In this document: positions 45,935 to 56,737 of the stretch, piece after piece
How the letters are laid out: every line of letters begins with the position of its first letter
How positions within the stretch are numbered: the stretch's first letter is position 1
Source: Cadophora sp. MPI-SDFR-AT-0126
Lineage: Eukaryota > Ascomycota > Leotiomycetes > Helotiales > Ploettnerulaceae
Length of the DNA: 64,000 bases
Reading direction: 5' to 3'
Assembly (NCBI GenBank): GCA_020747065.1
Contig: JAGMVK010000019.1
Span: 558,001 to 622,000, forward strand
Notes under the pieces: generated by a model
What the model saw: only the letters and a program-made list of their open reading frames with translations
The model's database searches: none
Told to the model about the DNA's origin: nothing
Made by a program: the position numbers and the translations under genes

Positions 45935-47331
45935 TGTGAAGGGATAAGAATGGGAAGTGAAGTGATCGTTGGAAGGGAAACACAGATAAATTGAAGAAAG
46001 TAGGAGGTATAAATCGCAATATAAGAGAATTTTGGTTCACAATAAAGACAACAATTTGAAGATAAGGGGCGAATCCATCAGACCAGGAGAATTCAGGGGA
46101 TGCTCCCAACTTCACTCGAAAAACACAACAAAACCTCAACATCAAAATCTCATCCCACTATTTTCACCAATAACCACCTCCACTCCATCCCTCTTCATCA
46201 GCCTTCGCGCCCTCAAAATCCACAAATCCATCTCCCCAACCAATCCGACCTTCAAATCCCCATCGCCAAGCCCAGCCGAGAAAAAAGGGGGGCGCGGCTG
46301 AACAAGCGAGCTTCGGAGATACAAATACGCCTCAAAATGCATCACCATCCCAATCCTCATCCTCATCCAATAATCCCCACCTCATTCCAAAACCTTATCT
46401 CGAGGCTTAGCTCCAACATCGGGGCCTCTCAGCCCTACCTTAAATCCGATGAAAGACTTCATGTCTCATCTTGCTGGTAGCAAATCAGCGTGCTGTGCCT
46501 GGCTCAGGGGTAAATGCTTAAGGTGAGGCTTGTGAGAGGGATTCAGCCTTATGGAATGGCTGTGGTGATTTTAGAGGCTGCTTTCCTGGAGGGGTGGTAT
46601 GTTCCGGGGAGGACGCGCTACTTAACGCTGGGAGTTGGTGGATTAGGTCGGGTAGTGTTCGTTGGATATGCGAGGGTTTGAAGGAAGCCTTGAAGGCTGT
46701 GCTTTTGAGAACCAGTGTCACGATTCAATGGGTTTGAGTTAATCGTGGGATATGTTTCGCAGTTCGATATTTGGGTTCAGGAAGTGGTGTAGATTAGGGA
46801 CGGCCAGGAATCAGGAGGAGACTTGAAGGCTGTGTTCTGAGAGAAGCAAAATGTCACGATGTTAGGGGCTTAGGTGAATCCTGAAATATGTTTCGCTGTT
46901 CGATATCTGGGTCTAGGAGTTGGTGTATATTAAGAACGGTTGGCATATAGCGGGAGCCATGGAGGCTGTGCTTTCTGAGAATCAACACTGAGAATTGGGA
47001 GCCTTTCTTGGACCATTGAGAGATATGGTTCGCTATTTGGACTTTGCTCTTGAGGAGATGGTGTAGATTAAGGACGACTAGGATTCAGGGGCAGGGTCAG
47101 AAGGATCATCTCCGCGAAGAGAGAGGAGGCAAGAAGGCAAAGGAGAATACCAGAGGCGATCTTCACTTGCTGACTTACTGATGAAGCACTACTTCTGTAT
47201 ATATATCAGCAAGGTCTGTCCTTTCCTCTGCTGTTCCTCTCACTCTCCAACCATCATCTTATTTCTCCAACACTCTTCTCCAAGAATCCAGTCAACAAGC
47301 CCACAACCTCAACCTCCATTCCTAAAACACC
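45935..47331. other. Divergent intergenic region with tandem repeats
   Basis: It lies between the UstYa-like gene (minus) and the secreted-protein gene (plus). It holds three tandem ~135 bp repeats, described separately, and a C/T-rich 5' leader before 47332. Confidence 0.5.
46693..47098 (+). repeat. Three diverged tandem repeats of about 135 bp
   Basis: Units begin at 46693, 46826 and about 46962. Each opens with AAGGCTGTGCTTTTGAGA or a variant, has ATATGTTTCGCAGTTCGATA or a variant near its middle, and ends with GTGTAGATTAGGGACGGCCA or a variant. Divergence between units is considerable, so the array is old. Its position suggests it may influence the promoter of the secreted-protein gene 230 bp downstream, but that is inference. 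Confidence 0.7.
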
Positions 47332-47781
47332 ATGAAGCTCTCCACCGCCCTCCTCCTCCTCACTCTCTCCACTCTCTCCCTCGCGGCTCCAGCACCAGCA
47401 CCAGCACCCGCCGCTGCTCCAGCTCCCGCACCAGAGCCCCTGCGAAAAGAGAGACCGTGGCCCTACCGCTACTACTGGGGCTACTACCCAGGCAAACGCT
47501 CTCTCCCCCCCTCCACCAACTCCGAAGCCGAAGTCGCCAAACGCAACATCCCGTCCATCACACTCGACCTACCGAAGAAGCCCGACTTGTTTCCAATCTC
47601 GATTCCAGTACCGACTGCCATCCCAACCCCTACTTCTGTCGTCACTCTCGACCCAGATTTGTTCAAGAAGCCGATTGTGGTTCCGAGTCCGGCATTGACT
47701 TGGGGGTTGAGACCTGTTCCTGAGGGGGAGAATCCCGAGAATTCGTTTGTGGCGAATGCTGAGGTGGAGATTGCGAAGTGA
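47332..47781 (+). CDS. Small secreted protein with Tyr/Trp-rich segment and Kex2 sites
   Basis: A single-exon gene of 149 residues. Residues 1-19 form a clear signal peptide (MKLSTALLLLTLSTLSLAA). An Ala-Pro repeat region follows (20-36). Then comes ERPWPYRYYWGYYPGKR (40-56), with five Tyr and two Trp and ended by a dibasic KR; a second KR lies at 70-71 (EVAKR). The rest is Pro-, Leu- and Val-rich without cysteines. Secretion and Kex2-type processing are inferred. The layout (signal peptide, short aromatic core, KR) recalls precursors of dikaritin RiPPs, but those usually carry several repeated cores and this one has a single one. An ordinary cell-wall or secreted protein is the alternative. 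Confidence 0.7.
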   Translation: MKLSTALLLLTLSTLSLAAPAPAPAPAAAPAPAPEPLRKERPWPYRYYWGYYPGKRSLPPSTNSEAEVAKRNIPSITLDLPKKPDLFPISIPVPTAIPTPTSVVTLDPDLFKKPIVVPSPALTWGLRPVPEGENPENSFVANAEVEIAK

Positions 47782-48720
47782 AGATGTTTTGGATGTTGTA
47801 CTAAGGATGTTGGACTAAGGATGTTGTGTTGGGAGTTGTGGGATAGAGGAAGGGGGAAGAGGACGGGATGATTTTGCTAGATGGAGAAGTTTTTGTAATC
47901 TAGATGTATGGGAGTTGTTTTCTGAGGTGTTTCGTTAGAAATAGTTGGTAGCTGACAGCAATGATGGAAGGATGAGAAAATGAAGATTATTGTCTTCGCA
48001 AATCCCCAAAAGTTTCTCATGTCACCCCACATTTTGCAGGTAGAGAAGTTTTCGGGAGGTTCTGATAACCTTCCTCGTCAAGCTATGTGCTTTAGAAGCT
48101 TTTCTAAGTCTCAATACCAAAAGTTTTCTTGAGAAAGGTCCCTTGTATTTTTCAGACTTGAGTCTTGAGACTTTTCAATCACGGCGAACAGGGAGTAAAG
48201 AGCTCAGGGTGTTGTCGCACGATTGGACGCTCAAGCGAGTTCAGGGGTAATTCCTGCCCCGGTTTTAACGACCTCCTTCACACCACAACCTTCATCTCAC
48301 CTCGCCACTATCCGACAGCAAGAATATCGACGACCTCCTTCTCATCTCCACATTGAAGATATACTGCCTCCGAGCACACGGGAAGCAATATAATAAGTGC
48401 TCCCGTGATCTCAGTGCATACTTCTCTCACCAGAACTCCGAAACGCTAGATGATACACTCACGATTGATCTCATCAGCCTGAATAGGAGCAAAACATCAA
48501 GATTTGTTACAATTTTTGACAGGGACGACTGTAATGCCGTTGATTCTGTCTAATTTGCCTCGACATTATATGACAGAGTACTTCCTGCATTGATGCGTCT
48601 ACGCGTCCTCTTCCAATCCAAGACTTGGCTACTACTGGATATCCTGACCGCTTGATAGCTGCATTGCAGTATTCTTACGCTCATCATCCTGGTCTTTTGA
48701 CATTGTTGCGCTGATCAGTG
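47782..48720. other. Intergenic region
   Basis: Only short open frames without protein-like features are present. Confidence 0.4.
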
Positions 48721-49322
48721 ATGTCTATCTCGTTTATCGTCAGATGTATAGCATCATTCTCCCTGTTCGCGGCTCTGGTAGTCGCAACAACAGGGCAGAT
48801 CCCCCTCACAGCCGAGCCAACCTCTGAAGTAAGGCGTACACAATTCTACCTTCCTTCTCTCCGCACAACTTCATCCTCCCTACCTGGCTTCAAAACACAC
48901 GTACCAATCCTTCCCCAGCTCCCCAAGCCCTGGGGACACTCAAGACTGACCTTTCCTATCAGACATCAACAACCCCCACAACGGCGCCTACGACCCTGCC
49001 AGTCATCTCATATACAACTACTATCAAGCTCCCAGACTTGAATCTTAACATCATTGCAGACCAACTTGAAGATCCAGAGCTGGAGAAAATCATCAGCTCT
49101 CTCCTACCGGCTGAGATGCTGACACTACTAGTGAGCGCGACCGCCCGCTCAGTCTCACCATCTCCAGCAGAAGGGTTTTCGGTTGGGCCTTCGATTTCCG
49201 CGACGAGCAACGAGTTTCCTGTAACCGTTAGTAGCAACATGGCTATGAGAGGAGGAGGCTGGAAGACCATTGTTGAAGAGACTACCACGATTGGGATGGA
49301 AGAGGGCAAAGTGGACCTGTGA
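48721..49322 (+). CDS. Small secreted Ser/Thr-rich protein, family unknown
   Basis: Exons 48721-48828 and 48963-49322 give 155 residues. The donor GTAAGG and acceptor TATCAG join codons in phase 0. Residues 1-23 form a signal peptide (MSISFIVRCIASFSLFAALV). The mature part is rich in Thr, Ser and Pro (TSTTPTTAPTTLP), with a short helical segment LNIIADQLEDPELEKIIS and no cysteines, so it does not resemble disulfide-rich effectors. I do not recognise the family. O-mannosylation and a wall or extracellular location are inferred from composition. Confidence 0.6.
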
Positions 49323-50077
49323 CAAAGTATTGATTGATAAACTGGAGACCTCGAATTTTGAGGCCAAATTGTTTCCGAGAGAAAGCCTCTAAAAAACCTT
49401 TCGTCTGTGGGAGGATTATCAAGGAGTAGAGACGCTCATCAACCAAGTCGAGTGAAGTTCTGCTACTGATTATCTGGTCCACTCGAGGAGCAATTCCTTG
49501 AATGACGACCCAACACAACCTCGCAATTCTCTTAGACTACACAAGCTGAGGTCTACAGAGTTGGTCATGACAGACACACCAAAGAAATCGATCACTTATG
49601 GGCCCGACTGGCGTTTGGATATCTCGGCTTGTTCGTCTTTGACGAAGCGGGAGTTGTTCACAGGATCTTCCGCATTACAGTTAGCAGTCAACGGCATGTT
49701 GTGATGCACAGCTGGAAGGTCTAGCTGCTGAGACGATGAAGCGGAGGACGAGCCAAGCTTCTTCAGCAGAATATTTAGTTTGTGGTTATGGTGGGAGAGT
49801 GTCAGGATACAGCGAGTGAGAGTGAGCGGACGATTGTGGGAAATTGAGGCTACATTTACTCTCTTTTCTCTGATCATCAAGGTCACAGCAGTGTGCATGA
49901 TCAGTTGGGAATTGATTAACAATTCCTCGGGTTTTCTTTCACAATGCATTCCTCAATGATCGAATACGGCCATGATGGTGGCAGAGACCGCGCAGCTAGC
50001 TGATCCAACGACGGTCATCCCAATGCGTCCCCAAACGGGCAAACAACCGCAACCCACAAGAAGGACAGACCAAATCA
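49323..50077. other. Intergenic region
   Basis: A 117-codon frame on the minus strand (49596-49949) has no recognisable features and is not called. Nothing else is supported. Confidence 0.4.
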
Positions 50078-50378
50078 TCACTCAGGATTATTGATCTCTC
50101 GTCTCTCATCTCGATGAGCCTCAACAAAGAAATCATCTTCGTATTCCACCCTTCCATTTCCACTGATGAAGTATCGTTGCTTCAATCGTTCCGCAGCCTC
50201 AACGCAGACATCTTTTGGGAGCCACTAGATTGAGACGTCAGCATTCTGAGCCTGAAGGCGAGATGTGGGAAAGCACGCTTGATGCAAAGGACGAGTTGTT
50301 CAATCGTGAGTAGACACTCACCTTCATGATTCCTTCGTACTTGGACAAAGCCAAATTTGGAACTTGAGCCCGAAATAT
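50078..50378 (-). CDS. 3' end of an unrecognised gene (two exons visible)
   Basis: Two minus-strand exons join well: 50378-50322 (19 codons, containing VPNLALSKYEGIMK) and 50224-50078 (49 codons with stop, containing WLPKDVCVEAAERLKQRYFI and EYEDDFFVEAHRDERREINN). The 97-nt intron has a GTGAGT donor and a CTAG acceptor in phase 0, and the composition is clearly protein-like. The 5' exons were not located; they should lie upstream between about 50400 and 51600. The family is unknown. It could also be a gene relic. Confidence 0.45.
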
Positions 50379-51889
50379 CTGACCAAGGCATTGCGACTAT
50401 GGTGTGCGTGGCGGAAATGTGCGTTAAGTTCCTGTGGAACATGGAGACGGACCTTTCGAGAGACAGATACGAGGAACTGCCTTTTCTGCTTTCTGTCTGG
50501 GACGAGTTTTCTTCGGCAAGTTGCCATCTAGAACTAGCGCGACTCAATTATAACCTCATGCGACATATATTCACGAAAGTAGGCTAAAAGACTTCTCAAT
50601 GAAAGTATCATGTGGCCTATCTTTCTCGAGTCTTGTGGAGGACAAAGTCGCGACTCCAAACTACTGATCTACTCAGAATCGAAAAGCTTCCACTTGTATG
50701 ATAACTACGAATCCCCTTGTCTCCAATTGGTCCCTGCAAGACCGATATCAAGTCTCACAAACTGGCCATACACCGTCATTAATACACCGGGTCGCGCGCG
50801 CGCCTTCTCTCGAACTGTGACAAGGAAGTCGTCCTGGTGTGTATCTATTCCCATCACAATTCATTCAGAGAAACCTTCGCCTTCAGCATATGTGCAACCT
50901 CCGGCACCACGGTTTTTCGACAGACAGAGACTCTAAAGCGCCTATGAAGATACCTTGATTCTCCTGGGCTTTCCTGCGGTCTTTCATCTTATACCAAACC
51001 GTTCGGTCGCGCGAAAACCTCTTCCACAGAGTCCCTTCAATACGTCATCCATCGATGTTTTCTCCATTTTGATCAAACGCGTCGATGGTATTTTCAAGAC
51101 CCGAAAACAAGTCAGCGTACGGATTTTGAAAGTTCTGAGCAGGTTTGTTTACTTAGAGGCTCTCTAGACTGGAATACGTCTCAATCAAGTAGTTGAGTCT
51201 TGCTTGGAGTAGCCGGAGTGGCTCCACCCTTCCCTCCAACATCTCAATCATGACCTCATTCCCATTCTACAAATCTGATATGTTGCAAAGAGCTGATTTC
51301 TGAATTCCATGGTACGAGACGAAGCTTCTATGAGTGGTTCCAAACACCTTTCTTTGTGACTCAGACCGGCTCTAGTGCGCTCTTGTAACGTCTCTCGGGC
51401 TTCGCGGATGACATTCGGCTTAAACGAGGAGTAAACAATGAAACAAACAGCAGACAGATTTTCTACCTATGAAACTGAAATTTACTGACGAATCACGTAC
51501 ATCTCGCTCTAATCTAATCAAGCACCTGTCTCTCCGAAGCGCTAGTCAGAAGCATAGAATTTGGGACTATCACCGCGAATCCAGGTTTTGGTTGGGGTAT
51601 ATTCGTGTAGTGTGCGTAAAGTACATTTTCGATTCTTCTGCTCTAGTAGCTAAGCCATAGCCAAGGACAAAGCAAATGAACGAGGATAAAGTAATTAACA
51701 ACGGTGCCTCCCCACTCATGTTCCCCTTAGACATGAACAGCAAGATGATCCACCACACCACACCACACCATACCAGAGCATATGAATCTAATATAACAGT
51801 CAACCATCCACAACAGATCGCCTTTCTTCTCCTCTTCACCAAAGCAAGCCACGCCCGAACACAAACCCACATGCCGGAACCACTAAAAC
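50379..51889. other. Region with unresolved upstream exons
   Basis: Several short frames exist on both strands (for example 50357-50587 plus and 50182-50547 minus, which overlap each other). None could be joined convincingly to the two exons at 50078-50378. No mobile element is recognised. Confidence 0.3.
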
Positions 51890-53004
51890 TCAATAAACAT
51901 CCCCCTCAATACCCGCCTTTTCCCAAATATCCTCCCTGCTCATCCCATCCAACAACAACGCCTCCAAATTCTCAAATGCCTTCCTCCTCGCTAGCCTCTT
52001 CGCACCCCAATGTTTCAGATCCTTCTCGACCTTCTCGACCTCCTCCCTCGTGACAGTCTTGATCGAACCCTCTTTGAAACCCCGAAGTTTCTCGCTCTTG
52101 GCTTGGTTCCCGTGGCGGATACGGTCGACGGAGGCGGCAAGCTGGATAGTCGTTGGTGCCGAGCGAAGATCGCTGAGTTTGGTGGTTTGGATTTTGAGAT
52201 TGGCTTTCAGGGTCGGGACAGTGTCGCGCAGAATAGTGATCGAGTCTTCCATGATAGCGAGCTCTTCAGGGGAAGCGGCGTCTGCGGGGTCCTGAGTGGA
52301 TGAGATTGACGATGGCGGGTCTTGAAGAGAGGGGACGCACCTGAATGGCCCAGAAGACCCACTGTCCACCCGTTCCGCTCTTGGAGGCTTTACCTTTGAT
52401 TTGACCATTCTGCTCCATTTCCTTGAGGAGTTTGTCCGCCACGGTCTTGGTCACCTTGCTCATCATCAGTCGATGATCCATGAAGCATGATTGAGAGAAT
52501 CCGCTCTCGACGCGTTTGCTCGTAGCTCCGCATGGCAGACTGACGAGGAGATGGGAGGAAACATACCTTTCCGTGCAAGTTCAAACTAACCTCCGTAGCA
52601 CTATACGGCCTATTCTGCACTTTCAAATAGTTGCCCATGAGCTCCATAGCCTCATCACCCGTAACAGGCTTAACCTTCTCCTTGCCATCCTTTCCCTCTG
52701 CCTTTCCACCATCTGACTTTCCCTCTGCCTTCGTCTTGACTGCTTTACCCTCACCAGCACCTCTCCCCTCGCCATCCCCACCCTTGCCAGCACCATCCTT
52801 ATCCTTCTTCACAGCTTTGCTCTTCTCCTTCACAGGTCCAGCTGCAGCCTCACCATCAATCTTCTCCTTCTTCGGAGCCCTTGGCTTTGTAACTTTTGGT
52901 TTCTCGACCTTAGCCTTTTCAGTCTTAGGTTTGAGGACGGGTGGGAGGTCGGTGGATGTAGTGGATGCGGCGTCGTCGTCGGCTTTGGGTTTGCGGGGTG
53001 CCAT
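51890..53004 (-). CDS. hop2: Homologous-pairing protein Hop2 (TBPIP family), long N terminus
   Basis: Hop2 forms a complex with Mnd1 that helps Dmc1/Rad51 in meiotic strand invasion and homologue pairing. Exons 53004-52567, 52454-52341 and 52291-51890 give 317 residues. The winged-helix TBPIP domain spans about 118-185: DEAMELMGNYLKVQNRPYSA, EVSLNLHGK, KTVADKLLKEMEQNGQIKGK and GGQWVFWAIQ. A coiled coil follows (LKANLKIQTTKLSDLRSAPT). The C-terminal helices contain EVEKVEKDLKHWGAKRLARR. Before the domain lies a ~115-residue tail dominated by Lys, Glu, Gly and Ala that typical Hop2 proteins (about 220 residues) lack. It is likely disordered and basic, possibly a DNA-binding extension. Confidence 0.88.
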
Positions 53005-53615
53005 TTTGATGGATGGAACTGGTTTGGGATGGGATGGAGTGTGGTTAGGTAGGTCGCAGATGCTTGATTGAAGACAGTTGAAGAAGGAAAACGCGTTGAT
53101 CTTTGGATAGGTATGTGAATCCGTGGTTGGTTAGGATAGTGTCGATATTGGGCCGATTGGAGATACTTCATAAAGCATGGAAATGAAGACGAGGGAAGAC
53201 ATGGAATGGGAAGAAAGTGAAGATTTAACGCGAAGCCTACCTAGGTAGGTATCGCTTTCGAATTGGGAAGGAATAGAAAAGTGGAGAACTCACGTGCCTT
53301 CACCAAAATACTCCTAAGGGAAGTCGCGATGTACCGTGCAAAGGCGAGAAAGAAGGAAACAAGAACAGACCAAACACAATGAGCGCATCATTCTACTCAG
53401 AAATATATGTAGAGGACTCGTTGTCCAAGCTCTCATCTCAAGAAGATCCATGCAAATGCGTTTAGTGTAAAAAGGGACATTTACCCAACGCCAACAAATG
53501 CTCGCTGCATCAAGTCATCAATTGCATGCAATCCCCGCCCACATCCAAGATTCGATCCCATGTGATATGAATAAAAGAAGAAGAAGATCCACCGCTCTAG
53601 AATGGGAATGTGAAT
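53005..53615. other. Intergenic region
   Basis: It holds the promoter of hop2 and the 3' flank of the Chs4-like gene. A perfect 12-bp palindrome CTACCTAGGTAG lies at 53237-53248. Confidence 0.4.
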
Positions 53616-56600
53616 TTACATAATGATCTACTTAGGGTTAGAAATCTGAATTGGATGAGAGGGGTTGGGAAACTTACACAATCGCTCTCGTTTTTCGCGG
53701 ACGGGATACCCATTTCCTCGAATGTGCTGGGTCCTGTCTTTTTTGGTGGTGCCGAAGATCCTTGAGACGCAGCTGATGGGGCGGCTGATAGAGCCGGAGA
53801 TGGAGCAGCGGAGGGAGCGGCTGATGGTGGTCTGGCATTGGCTTGCTGTGAGGACATCGTATGTTGCGGTGGACGTTGAGGTTGACGGCCAGCTTGAGAC
53901 TCCGGCCTTTGCTGCTGCTGTTGGGGTTGAGATTGCCTTCCAGGACTTATAGCAGGCGGGCTCATGACAGGCGGGCTCATCACACCTCCGGACATGGTTG
54001 GTGGACCAGCTTGCATCGAGCTTAAGCGGGCAGGTCTCTCGTAGTGGTTTGCAGCCGGGTCTCGTCGCGGCGGGACCCCTTGCTGTGGGGTTGGTCCTCC
54101 ATAAGGTGGGTAGCCCGGGCTGGTTTGTGGTTGAGCAGGCTGTGGCTTGTTCATGTTTGGAGGTGGCTTTTGCAGCTTGCTTGGACCACCCGGACCCTGA
54201 TCGAAGCTTATGGGACGTCCCATCTCCACTTGCGGAAGTGTTGGTGCTTGATTGCCATACCGGTTGGGAATCTGTGGCTCCCATCCACCTGATACTACAC
54301 GACCACCAGATGGACCACCTCTGCCTCCCTGTTGAGCTGGCAGAGGCATGTTGCCCATGCTTGTCGCTGGTCTTGAAGGTTCGGCTGGTCTCAGACCCCC
54401 TTGCCCAAATTCGCCGGTGTTTGCATGAGCAACCGGCCGAATACCGAATGCAGAAGATGGCCTATCTGCTTGAGGTCCTCCGCTGGACGATGGTCGCAGT
54501 CCTTGATTCGGGACTTGACTGTATCTACTTATATGCGCCATATCATCTTCAGGATATGGAGCTGCCGATACAGGTCTTGGAGGTGGTGCATTACTGACAG
54601 GGCGCAAAGGTGCACCAGAACTATATGAGTTCCTTGGCTCGGGCATATCCACGCGCTCTTCATGCATTGCCGGCATAGGAGCTGGTTTCTGCTTGAATCG
54701 ATCAGGTCTAGCACCCCGCTGAGAACCATACTGAGACTTGATTCTCGAAATTGCGATCTTCTCGTGATCTTTCTTCGTCAGAGCACCATTCTTCCTAATG
54801 CTGTTGATTCTTCCCAGAGCATCCATATTTCCATGTTCTGAAGCCTTCGTATACCACATCTCCGATTCCCGTAGATCGACCTGCACATACATGCCGATTT
54901 CATAAAAGTATCCCATAGCGAACTCGGCCGTTGGTAATTTGGCTTGAGCTGCGTGCTTGGCATATGTGAAAGCAAGTTCCTCGTTCTTCTCAAAAATACC
55001 TTCATACCCGCAAAGAAACCATTTACTGATAGACATCTCTGCCTCAGATTCTCCTTGCCGAGCTGCAAGAGCGTTGTAATGTAACGAAAGAGCTGGTTCA
55101 AATTCGCATCCTAATTGGCAAAGCTCATACGCCATTGCCATCTTCAATTGTGCCTTTGCGAATCCAAGATATGCTGCCTTCTCGACGAACATCTTGGCGT
55201 CATTCAAATCGAATTCCAGGAACTGGTCTGGGACAATGATATTTGGCAACTCTCTGGCAAGCAGCATTCCGTAAACGTAAGCACCTTGTGGAGCATTTTC
55301 GTCTGCTGTGTCTGCTGCAAACCGGATTAAATCCACCCCGCGTTGGAAATCCTGCTTCATTCCGTGCTGACCAAGTAAAGTCATCATTCCCAACCTGTAG
55401 TTCGAAGCAGAATCTCGCATCGCCACACCCTTCTGATAATGTTCCACCGCCTTGACCGAATTATTGGAATTCTCATACTGCATTCCTATCCGGTATTCGG
55501 CCCTGGCGTATCCTCTTGAAGCAGATCTCTTGTATCCCAAAAACGCCTCCTTTTTGTCGACTCTGTGTCCAAACTTTCCAAACTCAAGCCACATGCTCTT
55601 CATAAATTCAGCCCTGGGGTGGTGCTGCTCCGCCAGAAACTTAACAATATTCAGCGCATCTTCCCGTAGTTGATGCTCAACCTTTGGAGTCAAGGATCTG
55701 CTCGCCTGCCCCTCTGGCAGCTGTCGAATTGCACACTGGCTCGCGGCCTCCACCCAAGACAGTGCATCTTGTGCCCAAGCCAGCTGCATTTCCGGATCTG
55801 TAGACTTCAACACCAGAGGTCTGGCCCTCTCTAGTACCTCTTCCTTATCCTCATCTGAGAGCGGGACATTCTGCCCTGGGTTCCGTAACTTCGGAAAGGG
55901 GCTGAATTTGGGCGAGTCTTGAGAGGCATATTGCTGGTAATCTCTGTTGATGTTCTGGTATGCCGAAGCATTGGTATGTTCGTAGCTCGCAGTGAAGCCC
56001 GGTCCGCCACCTCCCCCCGAGGTATGAGATGAGCGATTCGAGTTTTGCATATCGGGATAGGAGGGTGATTGCATGGACGAGACGGTGGAGGATGCGCTCA
56101 TCCGTTGGGGGTTTCGTGCTTCGAGTTCGAGATGCGCCAAGCCTTCTTGCATGTTCGACGGTACTTCGGGCATGATTCTGGTAGGCGTTGGAGAGATCAA
56201 TTCTGGCATGAAGAAATCATCGTTCTGAGTTGGATAGAAGGTCGCTTGCATGGGCTTCTGGAGGTAGTTGTGGTCCCCCATATTTGCGTATTGCGGGTGC
56301 TGGCCCTGGGCTTGTTGGTACTTGTATTCGTCGTACTGTGGTTGATATGCTATCCCCCAAAGTCAGAGACGTATTTCCAAACAATTTGAAGCTGCCGCGA
56401 AGCTGGGATGCGTTGTGCGCATGGAAGAAGGCTGGCGGATGCAGTGGAGTAAGCAAAATCAGCAAGTCGCCGAGACTACTCGGACTCAGCTGTGAATGTC
56501 TAGAAGAAGTTGAAGGACTTCATTCATAGATTGAATGTAGAGTGAGAATGTATTGTATGTAAGGAGGGGGCGTGGCGGTTCATACGTACAGTACCGCTGG

Positions 56601-56737
56601 TCTTGAGGCTGGTCATAAGCATAACCCTGCTGCTGGTGCTGGTGGTATTGCCCCTGATTCCAATCATGTCCGCCCCGCGCATAATCGGTGCCGCTGCCGT
56701 AGGAGTTTCGACCATGATCCGCGTAGCCGTACGACAT
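53616..56737 (-). CDS. Chs4/Skt5-type chitin synthase activator with Sel1 repeats and CaaX box
   Basis: The protein recruits and activates a class IV chitin synthase at growth sites and septa (family knowledge from yeast Chs4). Exons 56737-56590, 56349-53678 and 53627-53616 give 943 residues. The N terminus is Tyr/Gln/Gly-rich. Sel1-like repeats span about 330-575: EAFLGYKRSASRGYARAEYR, YQKGVAMRDSASNYRLGMM, FVEKAAYLGFAKAQLKMA and AKHAAQAKLPTAEFAMGYFY. A long Pro/Gln/Ser-rich tail follows. The C terminus reads FEEMGIPSAKNESDC, then a 50-nt intron, then a 12-nt exon coding Ile-Ile-Met-stop, which makes the prenylation box CIIM. Without that splice the protein would read through into 18 unrelated residues. 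The first intron (about 240 nt) is long. Confidence 0.9.

Noticed and set aside
49596..49949. 117-codon frame on the minus strand
   Set aside because: No domain, no signal, no splice context; not distinguishable from chance.
50357..50587. 76-codon plus-strand frame opposite the unknown gene's exon
   Set aside because: It overlaps antisense to a spliced exon with better coding signs; no start context or family.
53998..54597. 199-codon plus-strand frame within the Chs4-like gene
   Set aside because: Antisense shadow of the Pro/Gln-rich coding tail of the real gene.
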